Below are positions 16,775 through 26,105 of a stretch of DNA of 64,000 nt, piece after piece. This DNA comes from Winogradskyella sp. UBA3174. Its GTDB lineage: Bacteria; Bacteroidota; Bacteroidia; Flavobacteriales; Flavobacteriaceae. The notes under the pieces were generated by a model, which saw nothing but the letters and a program-made list of their open reading frames with translations, had not been told where the DNA came from and ran no database searches. The stretch's first letter is position 1. Each line of letters starts with the position of its first letter. Location: NCBI RefSeq assembly GCF_002364335.1, contig NZ_DEXW01000017.1, positions 11,292 through 75,291 of the forward strand, in the 5' to 3' direction. Position numbers and translations under genes: made by a program.

Positions 16775-17299
16775 TTGTCTAAAAGTTTAAACGAAAATAT
16801 TTGCGAAGCCAAGACCTTTGAGCGTGTATACAATGAGCACTTAGACGATGTGCATAATTTTTTATACTATAAATATGGTGCGCAATTTAACCCGAGAGAT
16901 AAAGCACAAGATGCCTTTATTAAATTATGGGACAACTGTAAAAAAGTAACATTTGCAAAGGCCAAATCTTTTTTATTTACTGTTGCTAATAATATGATGC
17001 TAAATGAAATTAAGCATCAGAAAGTAGTTTTAAAACACCATAAAACCGAGCCAAAACATTATACCAACGAAACACCAGAGTTTATTTTAGAGCACAACGA
17101 GTATTTAAATAAATACAATAAAGTACTCTCTAATCTAAAAGAAGAACACCGTGTTGCGTTTTTGCTGAGTAAAGTAGAAGGGAAAAAGCATAGTGAGATA
17201 GCCGAGTTTTTAGGAGTGACACAGAAGGTCGTAGAATATAGAATTTACAGTGCTTTTAATATTCTAAAAAAAGAGATCGAAGGATTTAAGATAAAATAA
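16775..17299 (+). CDS. ECF RNA polymerase sigma-70 factor
   Basis: 174 residues. Region 2 is RVYNEHLDDVHNFLYYKYG ... DKAQDAFIKLWDN. Region 4 is LSNLKEEHRVAFLLSKVEG followed by HSEIAEFLGVTQKVVEYRIY. The start is a TTG (16775); no ATG precedes it before an in-frame stop at 16766, and region 2 begins within 20 residues. A TACCTTTA box lies at 16751-16758. Together with the following FecR and STN-TonB receptor genes it forms a cell-surface signalling unit of the FecIRA type, in which receptor occupancy releases the sigma factor. Confidence 0.93.
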   Translation: MSKSLNENICEAKTFERVYNEHLDDVHNFLYYKYGAQFNPRDKAQDAFIKLWDNCKKVTFAKAKSFLFTVANNMMLNEIKHQKVVLKHHKTEPKHYTNETPEFILEHNEYLNKYNKVLSNLKEEHRVAFLLSKVEGKKHSEIAEFLGVTQKVVEYRIYSAFNILKKEIEGFKIK

Positions 17300-17346
17300 T
17301 AAGGAGAAATAGAACTTAGGTTGTTATGTAATTAATAAGACAGTTT

Positions 17347-18264
17347 ATGATTGAAGACGATTTATTAAAAAAGTGGTTAAACGAAGATCTTACAGATGCA
17401 GAACAAGATGCATTTAGTAAGCAAGATGACTATGAAATAAATCGAACAATAATAAATAGAGCGAAGTATTTTAAAGCATCACAATTCTCTAGTGGTCATG
17501 ATTTTGAAACTTTTAAAAAGGCCTATGAAAATAAATCAGTCAAAACAAGAAAAACGACATTTCATCTGATAAGACCATTTTTAAAAATAGCAAGTGTACT
17601 TGTTATTTGTCTTGCCGTTTATTTTACTATTTTTAATAGTAATACAATTGAAGAATTCACTTTAGCTAGTGAAAAGATAACCATTAGTTTGCCAGATTTA
17701 TCTAAAGTAACTTTAAATGCAGATTCTAAAATAACCTATGATGCTGATATTTGGAGCCATAAAAGACGTTTGAAATTAACAGGTGAAGCTTATTTTAAAG
17801 TAGCAAAAGGAAAAACGTTTGATGTTATTACGCAAACAGGAATGGTTACCGTTGTCGGAACCGAGTTTAACGTAAAACAACGTGATAATTATTTTGAAGT
17901 AAAGTGCTATGAGGGTATAGTGAAAGTAACATCAGATACTATTACAAGACAATTATTAGCAGGTGATACGTACCGAATTCTAAATAATAAATTCAGCCAA
18001 GATAAAATATTAGATGTTGAGCCAGAATGGACTACTAATAAAAGTAGTTTTAAGTCTATTCCTTTTGCAGAGGTAGTTAACGAGTTAGAGCGTCAGTACA
18101 ACATAAAGGTTACGTTTAAGACTATAGATTCTACAAGAGTTTTTTCAGGTGCATTTATGCATAATAATTTAGAGTCTGCACTTTCTGCCATAACACAACC
18201 TATGAATTTAGCTTTCGTAATTAGTTCACCGAACCAAGTACTAATTCATGGTAAAACAAATTAA
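17347..18264 (+). CDS. FecR-family anti-sigma factor
   Basis: 305 residues: cytosolic sigma-binding N-terminus (1-75), one membrane helix (79-97) and a periplasmic FecR domain. The FecR domain has LPDLSKVTLNADSKITY, LTGEAYFKVAKGKTFDVIT, VVGTEFNVKQRDNYFEVKCY and LLAGDTY. A C-terminal DUF4974-like module follows (SFKSIPFAEVVNELERQYNI). It should hold the adjacent ECF factor inactive until signalled by the TonB receptor. Its last 17 nt overlap the start of the receptor gene, so the two are translationally linked. Confidence 0.93.
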   Translation: MIEDDLLKKWLNEDLTDAEQDAFSKQDDYEINRTIINRAKYFKASQFSSGHDFETFKKAYENKSVKTRKTTFHLIRPFLKIASVLVICLAVYFTIFNSNTIEEFTLASEKITISLPDLSKVTLNADSKITYDADIWSHKRRLKLTGEAYFKVAKGKTFDVITQTGMVTVVGTEFNVKQRDNYFEVKCYEGIVKVTSDTITRQLLAGDTYRILNNKFSQDKILDVEPEWTTNKSSFKSIPFAEVVNELERQYNIKVTFKTIDSTRVFSGAFMHNNLESALSAITQPMNLAFVISSPNQVLIHGKTN

Positions 18265-20542
18265 GCGATTTAGTTTAGCACTACTTCTAAGCCTCCTTTT
18301 TTCTCTTAAAGTTAACGCACAAGACGTTAGTAATAAATTGCCTTTAATTGAAATTTTAACTGCATTAGAAACCCAATTTAATATTCAGTTTAATTATGCT
18401 GAAGATGCTATTTCTAGTCTAGTAATTGCAGCTCCACCAAAAGAGATATCACTAAAGAATGTTTTAATCTATTTAGAAGATAAAACTGGGTTTATGTTTT
18501 CACTAACTAATGATAATACGGTTTTGGTAATTGCCACAAATAATTCTTTAGAGCTTCAAAAATTATCGGAAATAGTAGTTGAAGGCTATATTGTACGCGG
18601 TATTAATAAATTAAGTGACGGATCTTTTGAAATTGACATTTCAGATTTTGATATACTTCCAGGTTTAGTAGATACAGATGTTTTACAAGCAGTGCAAGCA
18701 TTTCCTGGTATACAGAGTATTAACGAAACAGTATCAAATATTAATATTAGAGGAGGAACACACGATCAGAATCTTATTTTATGGGATGATATTAAAATGT
18801 ACCAATCTGGTCATTTTTTCGGTCTTATTTCTATGTTTAATCCCCAGATAACGCAGCGTGTATCTTTAACTAAAAACGGATCACAAGTAGAGTTTACCGA
18901 TGGGGTTTCGGGTATTATTTCTATGGAAACAGATAAAGAGGTGAGTGATGAGTTTAAAGGCAGTTTAGGCATTAATTTTATAGATGCGAATGGTTTTGCA
19001 GATGTTCCTATTAGTGAAAAATCGTCATTGCAAGTTGCCGTACGAAAGTCTATAAGTAATTTCACAGAAACACCAACTTATAATAATTTTTTTGAACGTA
19101 TTTCACAAGATACAGAGGTAGAAAACAATACAATGGATATTCTAAATTCCGATAAAGAATTCGATTTCTATGACATTTCATTACGTTGGCTTTACAGAAT
19201 AAATGACAAAGAGGAATTAAGAGTCAATTTTATAAATACAGCCAATGAACTACTCTTTAATGAGAATACAACTATTAATACTCTAGAAGATTCTAGAGAG
19301 AGCAGCTTAAGACAAAATAGTATTGCAGGTGCGATTGCATATTCAAAGATTTGGAATGATAAGTGGCAAACTTCTTTTGAAGGCTATGAAACAGATTATA
19401 AATTAAAATCTGAAAATGCTAATATTCTGGATACACAACGTTTTCTTCAAGAAAATAAGATTTCTGAAACAAGTTTAAAACTAAAGGCAAATTATAAAAT
19501 TAAAGAAAGGTTGCAATTACAGAGTGGCTATCATTTTGTAGAAACTAAAATTACTAATTTAGATGATGTAGATAACCCTATTTTTAGATTATTGGTGTCA
19601 GAAATTGTTAGAACACATGGTGTTTTTTCGCAATTATCATATAAATCTGAGGATAGGAAAACAAATTTAAACACAGGCTTTCGTTATAACTATATTGGAA
19701 AATTTGACAAGCATTTATTAGAACCAAGAGTAAGTTTATCTCATAAGTTTTTTAATTATTTTTCTTTTGAAGTTTTAGGTGAATTCAAACATCAAAATAC
19801 ATCTCAGGTTATTAATTTTCAGAATGATTTTTTAGGTATTGAAAAACGAAGATGGCAATTGTCTAATAATAGAGATATACCAATTATAAGAAGTAGACAA
19901 GGCTCCGTAGGTCTTTCATTTAATAAAAGTGGATGGCTTATTAGTGCTGAAGGCTATTACAAAAAAGTAAAAGGTATTACAACGCAAAGTCAAGGGTTTC
20001 AGAACCAATATGAGTTTGTAAAAACTGATGGAGAATACACTGTAAGAGGTGTAGATTTTATAATTAGAAAACAATTAACTAATTTTAATACATGGTTGAG
20101 TTATTCTTACATGAATAATAATTACATCTTTAAATCATTACCGGAGTATTCTTTTCCTAGTAATTTTGATGTAACACAAGCCTTTACTTTAGGTACAAAT
20201 TACACTTCAGAGCGTTTGAAAATCGCTGCTGGTTTAAATTGGAATTCTGGCAGGCCAACAACACTTCCAGAAGTGGGTAACGAAATGAGTAATGGAGACA
20301 TTAATTATAGCGAAACAAATTCTAATCAATTACAAGATTATTTAAGGGTAGATTTATCAGCCATGTACGATTTTAAATTAAGCAAAACAACTACAGCAAA
20401 TCTTGGTCTGTCTGTGTGGAATCTTTTAGACAAAAAGAATATTATTAATAGTTTTTATAGACTCAATAATGGCGTGGTAGACGCCGTCAACCAATATTCT
20501 TTAGGTATTACACCTAATGTTGTTTTTAGAGTTAACTTTTAG
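18248..20542 (+). CDS. TonB-dependent receptor with STN signalling domain
   Basis: 764 residues. The signal peptide (LLLSLLFSLKVNAQ) is followed by a secretin/TonB short N-terminal (STN) domain, roughly 27-95 (LIEILTALETQFNIQFNY, ISLKNVLIYLEDKTGF). It signals to the FecR protein. The plug runs about 130-230 (DVLQAVQAFPGIQSI, NIRGGTHDQNLILWDDI) and a barrel follows, closing with VVFRVNF. The ligand is not evident. Gene order sigma, anti-sigma, receptor matches FecIRA-type trans-envelope regulation; no SusD partner follows, so a polysaccharide role is less likely. It ends 4 nt from the convergent HDAC-like gene. Confidence 0.9.
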   Translation: MVKQIKRFSLALLLSLLFSLKVNAQDVSNKLPLIEILTALETQFNIQFNYAEDAISSLVIAAPPKEISLKNVLIYLEDKTGFMFSLTNDNTVLVIATNNSLELQKLSEIVVEGYIVRGINKLSDGSFEIDISDFDILPGLVDTDVLQAVQAFPGIQSINETVSNINIRGGTHDQNLILWDDIKMYQSGHFFGLISMFNPQITQRVSLTKNGSQVEFTDGVSGIISMETDKEVSDEFKGSLGINFIDANGFADVPISEKSSLQVAVRKSISNFTETPTYNNFFERISQDTEVENNTMDILNSDKEFDFYDISLRWLYRINDKEELRVNFINTANELLFNENTTINTLEDSRESSLRQNSIAGAIAYSKIWNDKWQTSFEGYETDYKLKSENANILDTQRFLQENKISETSLKLKANYKIKERLQLQSGYHFVETKITNLDDVDNPIFRLLVSEIVRTHGVFSQLSYKSEDRKTNLNTGFRYNYIGKFDKHLLEPRVSLSHKFFNYFSFEVLGEFKHQNTSQVINFQNDFLGIEKRRWQLSNNRDIPIIRSRQGSVGLSFNKSGWLISAEGYYKKVKGITTQSQGFQNQYEFVKTDGEYTVRGVDFIIRKQLTNFNTWLSYSYMNNNYIFKSLPEYSFPSNFDVTQAFTLGTNYTSERLKIAAGLNWNSGRPTTLPEVGNEMSNGDINYSETNSNQLQDYLRVDLSAMYDFKLSKTTTANLGLSVWNLLDKKNIINSFYRLNNGVVDAVNQYSLGITPNVVFRVNF

Positions 20543-20546
20543 AAGT

Positions 20547-21449
20547 TTAAAAGAAGATATCTTGTGCTAATCTAAAGGTATTGGCATGCGCATCTACAAT
20601 AACTTTAATGTCTGGTGAGTAACCACCTCCCATACTACACATTACAGGTATATTGTTGTTTTTACATAGCTCTAAAACAAACCGATCTCGCTCTTTGCAC
20701 CCTTTTACCGTCATGCCGAGTTTCCCTAATTTATCTGAAGTTATTACATCTACTCCACAGAGATAATATATAAAATCGGGTTGTTGGTCTTCAATTAGTT
20801 TTGGTAATGTATCCTTTAATAATTTTAAGTAGGTATTATCATCCGTTTTATTTTCTAATGCTATATCTAAATCGCTTTGCTCTTTTTTAAACGGGTAATT
20901 ATGTTTACCGTGCATAGAAAAGGTAAATACGGAAGTATCATTTTTAAATATTTCTGCAGTGCCATTGCCTTGGTGTACATCTAAATCTATAATCAATATC
21001 TTTTTTGCTAAGCCTTTATTTTGGAGATAGCGTGCTCCAATAGCCTGGTCGTTAAGTAAACAAAAAGCTTCGCCACGATTAGTGTAAGCATGGTGTGTGC
21101 CACCAGCAATATTCATTGCAATACCATGTTTAATAGCAAATTCGCTGGCTTTTATAGTGCCATCTGCAATAATGATTTCGCGTTCTACTAAAATTTCACT
21201 TAGCGGAAATCCTATTTTTCTGGCAGCACGTTTGTCTAAAGTAATATTGACTAAGTCATAGTAATACTCAGGCTCGTGTACGGCAAGGATAAACTTGTCA
21301 TTAGGGCGTTCTGGTTCAAAGAAATTATCATCACTGCAAGTCCCTTCATAAAGTAACTGCTGTGGCAGCAAGTCGTATTTCTCCATTGGGAAACGATGTC
21401 CTTCTGGTAGTGGGTGTTTGTAGATACGATGTAATGCTATTTTCAGCAT
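20547..21449 (-). CDS. Histone-deacetylase-family (AcuC-like) zinc amidohydrolase
   Basis: 300 residues with the class II/AcuC fold landmarks. His119-His120 (AGGTHHAY) are the charge-relay pair. Asp157 and His159 (IDLDVHQGNGTA) and Asp234 (CGVDVITSDKLGKL) are the metal ligands, and Tyr in GGGYS is the transition-state tyrosine. It should deacetylate a small molecule or protein in the cytosol; the natural substrate in bacteria is often unknown. It lies convergent to the TonB receptor and 24 nt downstream of the large MG2 protein gene, on the same strand as that gene. Confidence 0.92.
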   Translation of the reverse strand: MLKIALHRIYKHPLPEGHRFPMEKYDLLPQQLLYEGTCSDDNFFEPERPNDKFILAVHEPEYYYDLVNITLDKRAARKIGFPLSEILVEREIIIADGTIKASEFAIKHGIAMNIAGGTHHAYTNRGEAFCLLNDQAIGARYLQNKGLAKKILIIDLDVHQGNGTAEIFKNDTSVFTFSMHGKHNYPFKKEQSDLDIALENKTDDNTYLKLLKDTLPKLIEDQQPDFIYYLCGVDVITSDKLGKLGMTVKGCKERDRFVLELCKNNNIPVMCSMGGGYSPDIKVIVDAHANTFRLAQDIFF

Positions 21450-21473
21450 AAATTACTAAGCAATTTTAATCAC

Positions 21474-23855
21474 CTAATTTAAGGATATAGATTTCTCCTC
21501 AAAAACAAATGAACCATCATTTGCGATACCTTCTATAAATAATGTTATTGGAGTTTTTGGTCTTTTTATCTTTATACTAATTGTACCATTTTCATCTAAT
21601 TTTAGTTGAGGTTTCCAATCAACAATACCATAACCTTTATAAAAGGGGTCATCATAATATTTATATTTAGGCACATAAAATTTTTTCTCTTCACTAAACG
21701 TTAAAGGAATAGTATAGACTTGTGCTGATTTGTTGCTTCCAAGTGCTCTATAAACACTAGTGTTAATTGTGTATAATTTTAGTTCACCGTTATTACCTCT
21801 AATACCTCCGCCTATACCACTTCGGTTTATTTCTATATAGTCTATTTCATTTAAGGACATTCTATATAGCATACTAGTACCCATTAAAGGTTGATCATTT
21901 AAATATACCATCATAGGGTTATCTGATCTTCCACTAAAAAAAGTAACTTCACCTGTGCTACTAGTTTCGGTTTGAACTCGATTGGCTCTTAAGTAATCCT
22001 CTAATATGTAAAATGCATAACGGTCTTCGTCTGTAATAATTTTAATTGTTCCATATCTATTTTTACCTAACTCACGTGTTCTAATTCTCAATTTATCTAA
22101 ATCTGATACAACAAGTACCTCTTCTAATTGCTGTACTTCATTTAAATTTTGATAGGCTACCGAATTTATGTTTAATTCAATATCTAATTTATTTGATGCG
22201 TTAGGAATAAGTATGTTTTGTTTAGTTTCTAAGGCTGGTATTCTACTTGGAATAGATTGTAAATAAAGTTTTGCTGGTAGTAACCCGTCATCACTCTTTA
22301 AGCGCGATAAATAAATTTTATCAGTTTCTGAGATAAAAATGTTTGGTATAAAAAAAGCATTTTCACTTTCATTAAACTCAAACATAGTAGGTTCCCATTT
22401 GGGTGTTGCATGCAACATATACTTAGCAACTTTATCTTCTTCATTACCATTAACATTAGCTTTTAGCGTTATACCTTGTTCAAAAGGGAAAAATTGATTA
22501 GTAGCATCACTATATATTTTATCCCAACTATAGCTACTCCAACCTTGAGTTAATAGCAAATCATCTAATTCATATTTCTTTTTTTCATTAACATTAGTAA
22601 AATAGTACTTTCCTCTTTCTATGGATCCATTTACATACGGTTGTAAATAGGTGTGAGATAAGATATTGTGATGCTTTTTATAAGAAAGCGTTGCTTCTGG
22701 AAGTACAGAAATACTCAATGAATTAAATTGAGAAGGATTAATTGTTTTATAACTCAAGTTAATAGTTAAAGAGTCATATTGTTTCTTAGCAGAGACAGCA
22801 TCTGAACTTATGATATTTATCCCTTGGTGGTTAAAAAATAAACGTTCTGCTATCGGTTGATCTTCCTCATTGAAGAGCGTTAATATATTAGTGCCTGCTG
22901 GGCAATTACTAAAATCAATAATCTTAGTAACGGCTGTCTTGTCATTAAAATAAACGTCGAGTACTTCGTAAAAATCTCCATTATGGATTAATAAAGTATG
23001 TCTTTTGTTCCTAATTTTTTCTAAAGTCACATCATTGGTTATGATAGATAAAAAAGCTTTAGTTTTTTGTCTTTTTAAGGATAGAATAATTCCATTTGGT
23101 TTAATCCTTTGATTTATTTTAAAGTTTAAATCAGCATCCTTATAATTTATTTTTACTCTATAGCTGTTGTTTATATCTGCAAGTAATTGAAATTTACTAA
23201 TTCCAAACTGGTTGGTTGTAAATTCAGATAAAACCACATTATTTTTATCTAAAACCTCACCTTTCAGGTTTGGTATCCCAAGTCCAGATTTATCTTTAAT
23301 AATAACACCTACATTATTAACGACACTATTAAGTATGTGTCCGCTTTCTGGTAAAAACTGAGCGTCTATATTATTCCCTGTTTCAGCGTTTTCGACATAT
23401 TCTTCAGCCGCTGGATCAATGATTCTTATGGACTCTGTATAATAGTTTTGCTCATCAAAATTAAGCATCCAATTGGTGTAAGCTTTAAACGTGTAATAAC
23501 CAGATGAAAATGTAGAATCTAAGCTTATTGCATTTATAGCAACACCTTTATCTACACGGATCAGTTTTTCTTTAACAATAGTGTTGTTTGCATCAGATAC
23601 GCTTATATATAAATTGGTAGTAAGTAAAGATGGTTTTTTATCTTTTTTATCTAAAACATAAGCCGTAAAACCAATATCCTCCCCTTTGATATACGTAGAT
23701 TTGTTAAGATGGGCATATACTATTTCTCTTGCAGCTTCTGTATAATCTTCATAAGCGTCTACTAGATCAGAATCTTCTTGCGAATTTGCAGAGAAGTTAG
23801 GTGAGATAAACAAGATAAGTATTAAAGGAAGTCTAAGTAAGTTAAGTATTTTCAT
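21474..23855 (-). CDS. Large secreted MG2/TonB-plug domain protein
   Basis: 793 residues with a signal peptide (LILFISPNFSANSQ). The N-terminal 130 residues form a macroglobulin MG2-like domain (IVYAHLNKSTYIKGEDIGFT, YTFKAYTNWMLNF). More Ig-like segments follow. A plug-like piece sits at about 600-700 (EVLVVSDLDKLRIRTRELG, PMMVYLNDQPLMGTSM, IDYIEINRSGIGGGIRG). There is no receptor barrel, so it is not a transporter. Proteins of this plan are widespread in flavobacteria and unassigned. It probably sits in the periplasm or at the outer membrane. Confidence 0.75.
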   Translation of the reverse strand: MKILNLLRLPLILILFISPNFSANSQEDSDLVDAYEDYTEAAREIVYAHLNKSTYIKGEDIGFTAYVLDKKDKKPSLLTTNLYISVSDANNTIVKEKLIRVDKGVAINAISLDSTFSSGYYTFKAYTNWMLNFDEQNYYTESIRIIDPAAEEYVENAETGNNIDAQFLPESGHILNSVVNNVGVIIKDKSGLGIPNLKGEVLDKNNVVLSEFTTNQFGISKFQLLADINNSYRVKINYKDADLNFKINQRIKPNGIILSLKRQKTKAFLSIITNDVTLEKIRNKRHTLLIHNGDFYEVLDVYFNDKTAVTKIIDFSNCPAGTNILTLFNEEDQPIAERLFFNHQGINIISSDAVSAKKQYDSLTINLSYKTINPSQFNSLSISVLPEATLSYKKHHNILSHTYLQPYVNGSIERGKYYFTNVNEKKKYELDDLLLTQGWSSYSWDKIYSDATNQFFPFEQGITLKANVNGNEEDKVAKYMLHATPKWEPTMFEFNESENAFFIPNIFISETDKIYLSRLKSDDGLLPAKLYLQSIPSRIPALETKQNILIPNASNKLDIELNINSVAYQNLNEVQQLEEVLVVSDLDKLRIRTRELGKNRYGTIKIITDEDRYAFYILEDYLRANRVQTETSSTGEVTFFSGRSDNPMMVYLNDQPLMGTSMLYRMSLNEIDYIEINRSGIGGGIRGNNGELKLYTINTSVYRALGSNKSAQVYTIPLTFSEEKKFYVPKYKYYDDPFYKGYGIVDWKPQLKLDENGTISIKIKRPKTPITLFIEGIANDGSFVFEEKSISLN

Positions 23856-23972
23856 AATGGCTGATTTTTATATAAAAATATCAAAAATTACAACATTGCT
23901 TATGGGTTTTAACTAATCTTTAGGTCAATAAAGACCTATTTACGAAGCTATACAAAATGCTGTTTTAAAAAT

Positions 23973-26099
23973 CTACTTATGAAGCTGAAGCTGAATACGT
24001 TTTCTAGCCACATCAACTTCTAAAACTTTTACGATAATTTGCTGATGAAGATGAACGTGCTCATTAACATCTTTAACAAAAGTATCTGATAAATTAGAGA
24101 CATGTATAAGGCCACTTTCTTTAATACCAATATCTACAAAACAACCAAAGTTGGTTATGTTATTGACGATTCCCGGTAATAACTGTCCTGTATGTAAGTC
24201 GTTAATCGTCTTTATACTTTGATTAAAAGTGAAGACTTTCGCTTGTTCTCTAATATCTAAACCAGGTTTTTGTAGCTCTTTAATAATATCTTGAAGCGTT
24301 AGTAAACCAATAGTTTCTGTGTAATATTTTTTTAAATCTATTTTTTGAAGAACCCCTTTGTTTCCAATTAATTCATCAAGAGAAATTTTCTCGTCCTTTG
24401 CCATTTTTTCAACTATTTTATAAGCCTCAGGATGAACAGAAGAATTATCTAGCGGATTTTTAGCATCATGAATTCTTAAAAAACCAGCAGCTTGTTCGAA
24501 AGCTTTTCCACCCAAACGCGGTACTTTTTTAATTGTATTTCGCGATGTAAATACGCCATTTTCGTTTCGATAATCAAAGATATTTTCAGCTAGTTTTGGT
24601 CCAATACCAGATACATAACTTAGTAAAGAGGTACTTGCCGTATTAATGTTAACACCAACAGAATTTACACAATTTTCTACCACAACATCTAATCGCTTCT
24701 GAAGTTTCGTCTGATCTACGTCGTGCTGGTATTGACCAACACCAATAGATTTAGCGTCAATTTTTACTAATTCGGCTAAAGGGTCTTGTAAACGTCGTCC
24801 AATAGATACCGAACCTCTTACAGTTACATCGTAATTTGGAAACTCATCACGAGCAATTTTTGATGCAGAATAAATACTAGCTCCAGCTTCACTTACCACA
24901 AATACTTGAAGTTCGTTCTTAAACTGAATCTTTCTAATCAACGCTTCAGTTTCTCTAGAAGCAGTTCCGTTACCAATCGCAATGGCTTCAATTTTATAGG
25001 CTTCAGCTAAAGATGAAATCTTTTTTATAGCACCAATACTGTCACTTTTTGGCGGATGTGGATATATTGTTTCGTTATGTTTTAAGCCACCTTGTGCATC
25101 TAAGCAAACGATTTTACAACCCGATCTAAAACCCGGATCTATTGCTAAAACCCGTTTTTCGCCAAGTGGAGAGCCTAGTAATAATTGTTTTAAGTTTTTA
25201 GCAAAAACAGTAATTGCAGATTCATCAGCTTTTTCTTTTGCATTTTGAAGTGCTTCGTTACTAAGCGAAGGAAATAATAAGCGCTTATAAGCATCAGAAA
25301 CAGCCAATTCTATTTGGTCGGCACAAGCATTTTGACCTCGTATGAGTTTATTATCAATATAATCTAAGGCTTTTACAGCGTCAATTTCAATTTTTACACG
25401 AATAAATCCTTCATTTTCTGCACGTAGAATAGCTAATAACCGGTGCGATGGAATACGACTTAAAGATTCTGACCAATCAAAATAGTCTCTAAATTTTTGC
25501 GCTTTCTCGTCTTTAGCTTTAGTTTTTACAATTTTAGTAGAAATTTGAGCGTAACGCTTAATTTGGTTTCTTAGGTTATTTCTAATATCGGTACGCTCAT
25601 TAACCCACTCGGCAATTATATGTCTTGCACCTTCTAAAGCATTTTCAACAGTAATAATAGCTCCTTTTGTATATCTTAATGCAATAGATTCTAGATCATT
25701 TGCATTTTGACTCATTATGATTTTGGCTAAAGGTTCTAAACCATTTTTACGAGCGGTTTCGGCTTTAGTTTTACGCTTTTTCTTAAAAGGCAAATACAAA
25801 TCTTCGAGTGTTACTAAATCTTGAGAATTTTCAATTTTTTGTTTTAACTCGTTGCTTAAAACATCTTGTTCTAAAAGTGCCTTTAAAATGGCAGATTTTC
25901 GTTTTTCTAAAGTTTCAAATTCATCTTTGTACTTAACGATATCACCAATTTGTACTTCGTCTAAATTTCCTGTTGCTTCTTTTCTGTAACGCGAAATAAA
26001 AGGAATTGTACAGTCTTCGTTTAGTAAAGCTATTGTGCTTTTAACAGAGACTTCTGTTAATTGAGTTTTAGAAATTATGAATTTTAATAATTGAATCAT
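23973..26099 (-). CDS. tex: Tex family RNA-binding transcription accessory protein
   Basis: 708 residues. The Tex N-terminal domain has TIPFISRYRKEATGNLDEVQ, followed by the YqgF-like nuclease-fold (RVLAIDPGFRSGCKIVCLDA) and the helix-hairpin-helix pair (LLSYVSGIGPKLAENIFDYR, VPRLGGKAFEQAAGFLRI). A C-terminal S1 domain follows (GIVNNITNFGCFVDIGIKES). Length and order are standard. Tex binds RNA and contacts the transcription elongation machinery. It is 6 nt downstream of metG on the same strand, so the two are co-transcribed. Confidence 0.96.
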   Translation of the reverse strand: MIQLLKFIISKTQLTEVSVKSTIALLNEDCTIPFISRYRKEATGNLDEVQIGDIVKYKDEFETLEKRKSAILKALLEQDVLSNELKQKIENSQDLVTLEDLYLPFKKKRKTKAETARKNGLEPLAKIIMSQNANDLESIALRYTKGAIITVENALEGARHIIAEWVNERTDIRNNLRNQIKRYAQISTKIVKTKAKDEKAQKFRDYFDWSESLSRIPSHRLLAILRAENEGFIRVKIEIDAVKALDYIDNKLIRGQNACADQIELAVSDAYKRLLFPSLSNEALQNAKEKADESAITVFAKNLKQLLLGSPLGEKRVLAIDPGFRSGCKIVCLDAQGGLKHNETIYPHPPKSDSIGAIKKISSLAEAYKIEAIAIGNGTASRETEALIRKIQFKNELQVFVVSEAGASIYSASKIARDEFPNYDVTVRGSVSIGRRLQDPLAELVKIDAKSIGVGQYQHDVDQTKLQKRLDVVVENCVNSVGVNINTASTSLLSYVSGIGPKLAENIFDYRNENGVFTSRNTIKKVPRLGGKAFEQAAGFLRIHDAKNPLDNSSVHPEAYKIVEKMAKDEKISLDELIGNKGVLQKIDLKKYYTETIGLLTLQDIIKELQKPGLDIREQAKVFTFNQSIKTINDLHTGQLLPGIVNNITNFGCFVDIGIKESGLIHVSNLSDTFVKDVNEHVHLHQQIIVKVLEVDVARKRIQLQLHK

Positions 26100-26105
26100 T
26101 ATAGG

